From NCBI GenBank assembly GCA_946885605.1, contig CAMPGR010000080.1:1-17702 (forward strand): a stretch of 17,702 nt of DNA. Reading direction: 5' to 3'. Position numbers and translations under genes: made by a program. The stretch's first letter is position 1. Every line of letters begins with the position of its first letter. The DNA is from an uncultured Pseudomonadota bacterium. GTDB taxonomy: Bacteria; Pseudomonadota; Gammaproteobacteria; Burkholderiales; SG8-41. This document shows positions 12,939 through 17,702 of this stretch, one piece after another. Below the pieces are notes generated by a model. The model saw only the letters and a list, made by a program, of their open reading frames with translations. It was not told the origin of the DNA and did no database searches.

Positions 12939-13967
12939 ATGGGCATACTCGACTGGTTCCGGGGTGAGCAAGACGTAACGGGCCGGACCGGGGACGCGCG
13001 AACGGACGAAGCACTGGAGCGCATCGTCGAACTGACCAATCCGCGGCTGCGTTTCGCGCGGCGTTACCGCGCGCGGTTGAAGCCCGCTGTCCGGACGGCG
13101 ATGGAATATGCGAAATCGGTCGTGGCGAGGGCTGCGCCGGCGCGCGAAGCAAGCGCCGCAGCGTGGCAGTCAGACGCCACGATACGCGCCCTCTTCGCCA
13201 CCGCCGAAGACCTCGCGCGCGCGTTCAGCCGCTCACCTGACCTGCGGGAGTGGTGCGACAGGAACACATCGGCGCAGGACGTGTATGCAGTGCTCAGCAT
13301 GCTTCTGGTCGAGCGCCGCACGCTGGGCCTAGCGCTCGAAGGGGGCGTGTTGCGGCGCGACGTGCAGCAGACGACAGTGAGCTTCGATGATTGCCGCGTA
13401 AGAGTATGCGGCCGCTCCGAGCTCGAACTGCGTCAGGAAATCGAGCGGCGCGTCCTCGACCAGCTCGCGCTGACCGGTCTCGCTTTGGCTGCCCAGGAAC
13501 AGTCCCGACGCGCGGGGCTCGAGCAGGAGATCGCCCTGCTGCGTGCGCGGTTGCGCCTGCTGGAGCGCCGGGGCGCGGGCCTCACCGCGCTCGCCGGCAA
13601 AGCTGCACCCGAGAACAGCCAACTTGCCCGCGTGCAGACCGAACTCGCGATGAACGAGGCGAACCTGAAGAGCCTCGCCGCGGGTCACGAGGGGCTGGAA
13701 CTCGAGCTCGAGCGTTTGCGCGAGGTGCTCTCCAATCCTAGCGACCATTTCTACCTCTCGACGAGGCGGCTGCGTCTGGACCGTATGAACGTCGTGTTGC
13801 GCGAAGACAGTGCGATGCCCGGCGAGACGCTCGATTTGCAGGTTGCGCACATCCCGGTGCCGGCTGGCCCCGCGGAATTTCGCACCGTCATGCTGGTGCG
13901 CTTTCCGCGAAGCGCGTTGCTTCCGAAAGGCGCGCTCTTGAGCGATGCCGCGCGCATGCTGCACTGA
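12939..13967 (+). CDS. Hypothetical coiled-coil protein
   Basis: I do not recognise this 342-residue protein. The start MGILDWFRGE has AAGGGAGG at good spacing. Residues 20-160 are mainly helical and Arg/Ala-rich with no transmembrane segment. Residues about 160-212 and 225-266 show strong heptad character (ELRQEIERRVLDQL, LEQEIALLRARLRLLERR, ELELERLREVL), so a long coiled coil is likely. Residues 268-335 read like a compact beta-rich end domain (FYLSTRRLRLDRMNVVL, LDLQVAHIPVP, FRTVMLVRFPRSALL). There is no signal peptide. It is the last gene of the fabI unit and ends 13 bp from the stop of the convergent outer-membrane-factor gene. A structural or scaffold role is a guess. Confidence 0.75.
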   Translation: MGILDWFRGEQDVTGRTGDARTDEALERIVELTNPRLRFARRYRARLKPAVRTAMEYAKSVVARAAPAREASAAAWQSDATIRALFATAEDLARAFSRSPDLREWCDRNTSAQDVYAVLSMLLVERRTLGLALEGGVLRRDVQQTTVSFDDCRVRVCGRSELELRQEIERRVLDQLALTGLALAAQEQSRRAGLEQEIALLRARLRLLERRGAGLTALAGKAAPENSQLARVQTELAMNEANLKSLAAGHEGLELELERLREVLSNPSDHFYLSTRRLRLDRMNVVLREDSAMPGETLDLQVAHIPVPAGPAEFRTVMLVRFPRSALLPKGALLSDAARMLH

Positions 13968-13980
13968 TCAGGGTGCGCGG

Positions 13981-15408
13981 CTACCTCACATTGAGGCCGA
14001 CGCTCGCCGGGGCCGCCGGCGCCGGGGAAGGTGGCGGCTCGGTGATGCCGCCGCCGAGCGCGAGATGCAGATTCACTCGTTGCGCCAACGCCTCGGACTG
14101 CACTCGGAGCAACTGGACGCGCGAAGCGTAGAGCTGGAGCTGATCGGTCAGAATCGCGCGCATGTCGATCACTCCGACGCGAAACTGTACCTCGGAGAAA
14201 CCGACGGTGCGCTCGTTATCGGTGACAGCCTGCCGCAACAGCCGCTCGCGTTCGACGAGCGTCGCCTCGGCCGCGAGCGCCGATTCCACTTCGTTGAACG
14301 CCTTCAGCCCGATCGCCGCATACTCGGCGACCGCGCGTTTCTGCTCGGCGGTGCGCGCTTCGACTTGACCTTCGAGCGCGCCGCCCGTCAGCAGCGGCCA
14401 CGTGAGCAGACCGCCGATCGCGCCGCCCGGATTATCCGGATCCTTCAGGACAAAGCGCGTGCTGCTGATCGAGTTGATCGCGGCGGTGAGGCTCAAGCGC
14501 GGCAGGCGCGCCGCCTGCGCTTCTCCGACGCGGTTGAAAGCGGCTGCGACTCGGCGCTCCGCGGCGATCACGTCCGGGCGTCGCTCGAGAAGTTGCGCCG
14601 GTATACCGGTCGCCAGAGCCGACGGCAGGGGCGGAAGCGTGTCGGCCGCCTGGAGCATCGCAGCGGGATAGCGGCCGGCAAGCACTTCCAGCGCACGCAG
14701 CGCCTGCGCGCGCGAGAGATCGAGCTGCCGCAGCGTATCGCGATACGTTTGAAGGCTGGCGTCGGCGAGCGAGATATCCCGCTCATTGCCGGTGCCCACG
14801 CGCACACGCACACGAGCGATTCCGATCATTTTCTCGGATGCGGCAACGGCGTCCTGGGCGAAGGCTCGCTGCAAACTCGCCTCGGCGGCTACGAACCAGC
14901 TCTTCGCAACCAGGGCAGCGATTGATTGACGAGCATACGTGTAATCGGCAGCCGCCGATCGCAGCTGCTCGTGCGCCGCCCGCTGGCCGTAGCGAATGCG
15001 GCCCCAGACATCGAGCTCCCATGATGCGCTCACGATGACGCCGGTCACATCCGTGGTGCCGCCGCCCGCCACCTTGCGCGCCCCGCGACCTAGAACGTCA
15101 ACGGCGGGCGCGAGCGAGGCGCCCGCGATCTTGAGTGCCGCCACGGCTTGCTCGACCCGGGTGGCGCCCACCTGGAGGTCGGTGTTGTACAAAAGGGCTT
15201 CGGCGACCAGCGCACTGAGGCGGGGATCCGCGAAGCTCTGGAGCCAGTCATCGGCCACCGCATCGCGGGTGCCGCCAGCGGACCACGAAGCGGGAACCCG
15301 TGCGTTGGGCAACGCATCGCGGACAAGCTCTTCCTGCGAAGGCGGTGGCTTCAGCGCGCAGGCGCCAAGCGCGAGCGGTGCTGCCAACATCAAAGCTCGA
15401 ATCCGCAT
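13981..15408 (-). CDS. NodT/OprM-type outer-membrane efflux lipoprotein
   Basis: The 475-residue protein is an outer-membrane factor of a tripartite exporter. The N-terminus is a lipoprotein signal (MRIRALMLAAPLALGAC, lipobox LGAC with Cys17), then the plug/barrel and two helical repeats of the TolC superfamily: WLQSFADPRLSALVAEALLYNTDLQVGATRVEQA, VSASWELDVWGRIRYGQRAAHEQLRSA, LLERRPDVIAAERRVAAAFNRVGEAQAARLPRLSLTA, then WPLLTGGALEGQVEARTAEQKRAVAEY and AFNEVESALAAEATL. The C-terminal tail is Pro/Ala-rich. The frame is open far upstream inside hlyD, but the ATG at 15408 is fixed by the signal peptide and lies 11 bp after the hlyD stop. It is the last gene of the operator-6 unit. Confidence 0.9.
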   Translation of the reverse strand: MRIRALMLAAPLALGACALKPPPSQEELVRDALPNARVPASWSAGGTRDAVADDWLQSFADPRLSALVAEALLYNTDLQVGATRVEQAVAALKIAGASLAPAVDVLGRGARKVAGGGTTDVTGVIVSASWELDVWGRIRYGQRAAHEQLRSAAADYTYARQSIAALVAKSWFVAAEASLQRAFAQDAVAASEKMIGIARVRVRVGTGNERDISLADASLQTYRDTLRQLDLSRAQALRALEVLAGRYPAAMLQAADTLPPLPSALATGIPAQLLERRPDVIAAERRVAAAFNRVGEAQAARLPRLSLTAAINSISSTRFVLKDPDNPGGAIGGLLTWPLLTGGALEGQVEARTAEQKRAVAEYAAIGLKAFNEVESALAAEATLVERERLLRQAVTDNERTVGFSEVQFRVGVIDMRAILTDQLQLYASRVQLLRVQSEALAQRVNLHLALGGGITEPPPSPAPAAPASVGLNVR

Positions 15409-15419
15409 CGCCGCCTCAT

Positions 15420-16640
15420 TCAGTGCAGCTTGAGGATCAGGGCGTCGAGCTTCGTGCCCACCCGCATGATGATCTTGCGCAGGATGTGGAGAAACGTGAG
15501 GGATTCGGTATATACGGCGCCATTCCCCCGCGCGCCGGCTGCCAGGAACACATCGGCGTCCCTCTCGTCCACGGCGAGCTTGACCGCAAAGCGGCCCGGC
15601 GGCACGGGCGCCGCGCCGGTCTGCGGCAGCATCCCGGAAATGGGAAGCTGTCCCTGGCCGGTGGCCCATACGATCGATTCGACCCTGCACTTGATGATCC
15701 GGTTCGGATACGTCTCTAGGGCGATCTCCGCGTCGTTGCCGGGCTCGATCCGGCGCAGCTCGTTCTGGCTGAAGAGCGCGATGACCCACTGTTCGTTTTC
15801 GACGAAGCTCAATACCGGCAGCCCCGCGAACTGCGAGACCGTCGAGCCGGGGCGCAACTGCAGATTGACGACATAACCGTCAGCAGGCGCATACACGCTC
15901 GTCTCCGCGAGGCTCCACTTCGCATTCGCGAGCTGCGCCTCGATGGTCGCGCGTTGCGCATACGCGGCGGCGAGCTGCGCTCTGGCTGCGGCGACCTGCG
16001 CCTGCTCGCCTTCCACCTGCGCGGAGAGCTTCTGCAGCACCTGAGCCTCGTTCGCGCGCGCGCTCGCGAGCTCCGACTGCAGGCCCTGCGATTCGGTAAG
16101 CGCGCTCTCGAGGTCGAAGCGGTTCCCCGCGAACGCGTCGACGAGCTCCTTATGCTGCTGGACGCGTTTGCGCGCAAGCTCCAGCTTGACAGTGATGGCG
16201 CCCACCTGCCCTTTCGCGGCCTTCAGGCTTTCGCGCAACTCGCGTACTCCGGCCTGGGTTTCGGAGAGCTTCGCTTCCGCCTCGTTGAGTTTCGCGCGCG
16301 CCTGGCCGAGCTGCGCCTCGAGCCCGTTCACTTCATTCTGGAACGGCTCCGGATCGATGCGGAAGAGCACCTCGCCCTTTTTCACGAGGAGGTTGGGCTC
16401 CACGGGCACTTCGATTACCCGGCCGGTGACTCGCGGCACGATCTGAACTACGTAATTGATGACGCGCACGTCATTGGTCGAGGGAGCGACGAGATTCAGG
16501 AGCAGTATCGTGGCGGCCAGGCCGATGATGGGCAGCGTGACCACGATCACCTGGCTCACGATGTTCCACGGGAGCCACCTGAACTTGAAGAAGATCAGCC
16601 ACACGAACCCCGCGTAGATGAGCAGAAGGATGAGTTCCAT
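15420..16640 (-). CDS. HlyD-family membrane fusion protein (YiaV/YibH type)
   Basis: The 406-residue periplasmic adaptor has two hydrophobic N-terminal segments (about 1-18 and 26-50), typical of the YiaV/YibH subgroup that pairs with DUF3302 proteins. A first lipoyl half (VVQIVPRVTGRVIEVPVEPNLLVKKGEVLFRIDPEPF, about 64-100) leads into a long coiled-coil hairpin (about 100-245, Gln/Ala/Glu-rich heptads). The second lipoyl half is SVYAPADGYVVNLQLRPGSTV and the beta-barrel includes WVIALFSQNELRRIEPGNDAEIALETYPN. It should bridge an inner-membrane component and the NodT channel encoded next; no dedicated pump (MFS, ABC or RND) is encoded in this operon. The ATG shares one base with the stop of the DUF3302 gene (TAATG), indicating coupled translation. 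Confidence 0.92.
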   Translation of the reverse strand: MELILLLIYAGFVWLIFFKFRWLPWNIVSQVIVVTLPIIGLAATILLLNLVAPSTNDVRVINYVVQIVPRVTGRVIEVPVEPNLLVKKGEVLFRIDPEPFQNEVNGLEAQLGQARAKLNEAEAKLSETQAGVRELRESLKAAKGQVGAITVKLELARKRVQQHKELVDAFAGNRFDLESALTESQGLQSELASARANEAQVLQKLSAQVEGEQAQVAAARAQLAAAYAQRATIEAQLANAKWSLAETSVYAPADGYVVNLQLRPGSTVSQFAGLPVLSFVENEQWVIALFSQNELRRIEPGNDAEIALETYPNRIIKCRVESIVWATGQGQLPISGMLPQTGAAPVPPGRFAVKLAVDERDADVFLAAGARGNGAVYTESLTFLHILRKIIMRVGTKLDALILKLH

Positions 16641-17191
16641 TACGCACGCTCCCTGCTCGGATGAGTTTCGTCGGCAATCTCGCCCTTGCGCTCAGCCACC
16701 TTCTTGATGCGCGGGCGCTGCGGCTCCGATGCGGTCTCCGGCGCAGCCGCATCCTCCTCATCGCTCTCGCCCATCTCGTGATCCGCGACATCGGTGCCAT
16801 ACGCCATCTTATGCAGCACCGGCTTCGAATAGGCCCACAACCACGCAAGCGGCCACAGCATTCCGCCGAAAGCGAGCGAGAGCAGACACAATGCCTGAAT
16901 CGCCTTGGCCTGCGGATGCCGCCTTTTTTCGGCGATCTTCTCCGGCAGGATGTGCACGAGCCAGAAGAGAACGATCAGGATGACGGGCGCGACAAAGAGG
17001 ACTACCCACGACACGATATCAGCGACGTTATCCAGCGCTTCGCCTTTGAACATCGCCCCGTGTGCGGGCGGGGCGAGCAGCGCTGCGATCAGGCCACAGC
17101 ATTGCAGATGCGGGAGGAAGACAGGCCGCAGTTCTGCCTCTCGCCGAAAAGCAGGCGCGACCTTTGCAAGCGGATCTTCGGCGCGACTCAT
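16640..17191 (-). CDS. DUF3302 inner-membrane protein (YiaW/YibI-like)
   Basis: The 183-residue membrane protein has a hydrophobic N-terminal segment that may be a signal peptide (about 24-46, ending PPAHGA). Two clear helices follow (about 57-80, VADIVSWVVLFVAPVILIVLFWLVHILPEK, and about 97-122, AIQALCLLSLAFGGMLWPLAWLWAYSKP) and an acidic then basic cytoplasmic tail. The helices and the ILPEKIAEKRRHPQ loop match DUF3302 proteins, whose genes regularly accompany HlyD-family genes as in E. coli yiaW-yiaV. Function is unknown. I chose the ATG at 17191. A GTG at 17224 is in frame, but the promoter predicted from operator 6 starts transcription near 17227, leaving no leader for it. No good Shine-Dalgarno is seen at either start. 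Confidence 0.85.
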   Translation of the reverse strand: MSRAEDPLAKVAPAFRREAELRPVFLPHLQCCGLIAALLAPPAHGAMFKGEALDNVADIVSWVVLFVAPVILIVLFWLVHILPEKIAEKRRHPQAKAIQALCLLSLAFGGMLWPLAWLWAYSKPVLHKMAYGTDVADHEMGESDEEDAAAPETASEPQRPRIKKVAERKGEIADETHPSRERA

Positions 17192-17233
17192 TGTGACATA
17201 TGGACAGAATCGGGGGATCGTCACCGCCCGAAA

Positions 17234-17279
17234 ATGCTGCGCGTGCAGGGAACGCGGGACAATTGGACTTTGGTCTTAC
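17234..17279 (-). promoter_or_regulatory. Dyad operator 6 and promoter for the DUF3302-hlyD-omf operon
   Basis: On the minus strand the site reads GTAAGACC-AA-AGTCCAAT (17279-17262). It is followed by TTGTCC (17262-17257), 17 bp and CAGCAT (17239-17234). The predicted start point is near 17227, 36 bases before the DUF3302 ATG. The distal half is the weakest of the set; GACC and the proximal AGTCCAATTG are kept. Confidence 0.5.
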
Positions 17280-17306
17280 CGTGCACAGCCTTTCGGCGGC
17301 CCGCAG

Positions 17307-17353
17307 GTTGGACCAAGGTCCAATGTATCGCGGCCGCCGCCTTTCCCTATCGT
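17307..17353 (+). promoter_or_regulatory. Dyad operator 7 and promoter facing the RND relic
   Basis: GTTGGACC-AA-GGTCCAAT (17307-17324) is the second-best dyad. TATCGT (17348-17353) lies 23 bp downstream, one base farther than in the other sites, and is the best -10 match of the set. The -35 position reads TGTATC. The predicted start point is near 17360, 68 bases before the relic's ATG. It is 45 bp centre to centre from operator 6. Confidence 0.55.
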
Positions 17354-17427
17354 ATTGGAGATACGCGGACGAAAAGGTCGACTTGCGCACGCCGACCCGC
17401 AAGCAGGCGAACTGACGCCGGGGTGAG

Positions 17428-17702
17428 ATGAGCCTCTCTCATTACTGCATCGACCGCCCGATCTTCGCGTGGGTGGTTTCGATCGTCATCACGCTCGCCG
17501 GTGCGGTGGCGATCTGCGGCAATCGGAGCAAATTCTGGTCGCGGCAAACGCGCGCATCGGCGCCGCGCGGGCGCTGTACTTTCCATCGATCTCGATCTCA
17601 TTTCGCGAGGTGGAGGACTCGCTCATCTCGCATCAGAAAGCGCGCGGGCAGCTCTCGCCCAGTCGCGCCAGGTCGATGCACTGCGCACCTGCGGGCGCCT
17701 CG
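17428..17702 (+). pseudogene. Relic of an RND efflux pump joined to an outer-membrane-factor fragment
   Basis: The first 29 codons read MSLSHYCIDRPIFAWVVSIV and on to ITLAGAVAI, the unmistakable N-terminus of an AcrB/MexB-type RND pump. At about 17511-17514 the homology stops. In the frame starting at 17511 the DNA then encodes DLRQSEQILVAANARIGAAR and ALYFPSISIS, a piece from the middle of an OprM/CusC-type outer-membrane factor. That piece is followed at once by FREVEDSLISHQKAR, which in intact proteins lies much farther on. A further frame change then gives ALAQSRQVDALRTCGRL. So a pump gene and a downstream outer-membrane-factor gene seem to have collapsed by several deletions and a frameshift. 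The fragment is of a different subfamily from the NodT gene at 13981-15408. An assembly error near a contig end could look the same. Confidence 0.75.

Noticed and set aside
11684..13039. A 451-codon minus-strand open frame opposite fabI and the RRM gene.
   Set aside because: Antisense shadow; fabI is clear on the other strand and the translation is low-complexity Arg/His.
13968..13980. A shared terminator between the convergent coiled-coil and outer-membrane-factor genes.
   Set aside because: Only 13 bp separate the stops, with a 4-bp pairing and no T-run.
17192..17427. A plus-strand open frame (17200-17415) between the divergent operons.
   Set aside because: It covers both operators and promoters, has no ribosome site and resembles nothing.

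Overview
The window is GC-rich, densely coding DNA. Gene families (BdhA-type SDR, AtoDA, YdiK-like permease, DUF3141, DUF3302/HlyD/NodT export genes) and the H+-type ATP synthase subunits suggest a proteobacterium, most likely a betaproteobacterium. That placement is inferred from family resemblance only. No rRNA, tRNA, insertion sequence or CRISPR array was seen.

Layout. At the left edge, on the minus strand, lie a 3-hydroxybutyrate dehydrogenase (bdhA) and the 5' part of an ATP synthase subunit a gene (atpB), which runs off the window. Divergent from them is a YdiK-like AI-2E permease, preceded by a 14-codon ORF with a perfect Shine-Dalgarno sequence. Next, on the plus strand, come a stand-alone receiver protein, atpG and atpC, with no atpD between the last two. 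From 4748 to 11699 runs a metabolic group: a DUF3141 (PhaC-like hydrolase) protein, a phosphate acyltransferase, acetate kinase, AtoD, AtoA and 3-hydroxybutyryl-CoA dehydrogenase. Then come a FabI enoyl-ACP reductase, a small RRM-like protein and an unrecognised coiled-coil protein. On the minus strand is an export operon read DUF3302 > HlyD > NodT outer-membrane factor. The right edge holds a decayed RND pump/outer-membrane-factor relic.

The most interesting signal is not a gene. Seven copies of an 18-bp dyad (ideal form ATTGGACC-AA-GGTCCAAT) stand in front of the transcription units. Read in the direction of the downstream gene, all seven keep GAC in the distal half and GTCCAAT in the proximal half. 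Each lies a near-constant distance (22-23 bp) upstream of a -10-like hexamer with A at position 2 and T at position 6. In five of the seven, a TTGNNN -35-like hexamer begins at the last base of the dyad, with 17 bp to the -10. This looks like a regulon driven by an activator that abuts the -35 box. Dyad shape and sequence resemble sites of NarL/FixJ-family response regulators, especially mycobacterial DosR. The regulon joins 3-hydroxybutyrate/acetoacetate metabolism, acetyl-phosphate/acetate metabolism, a split set of ATP synthase genes, a second-type FabI and envelope transport. A low-oxygen or energy-limitation response is a reasonable hypothesis. The regulator itself is not in the window; the receiver protein here has no DNA-binding domain.
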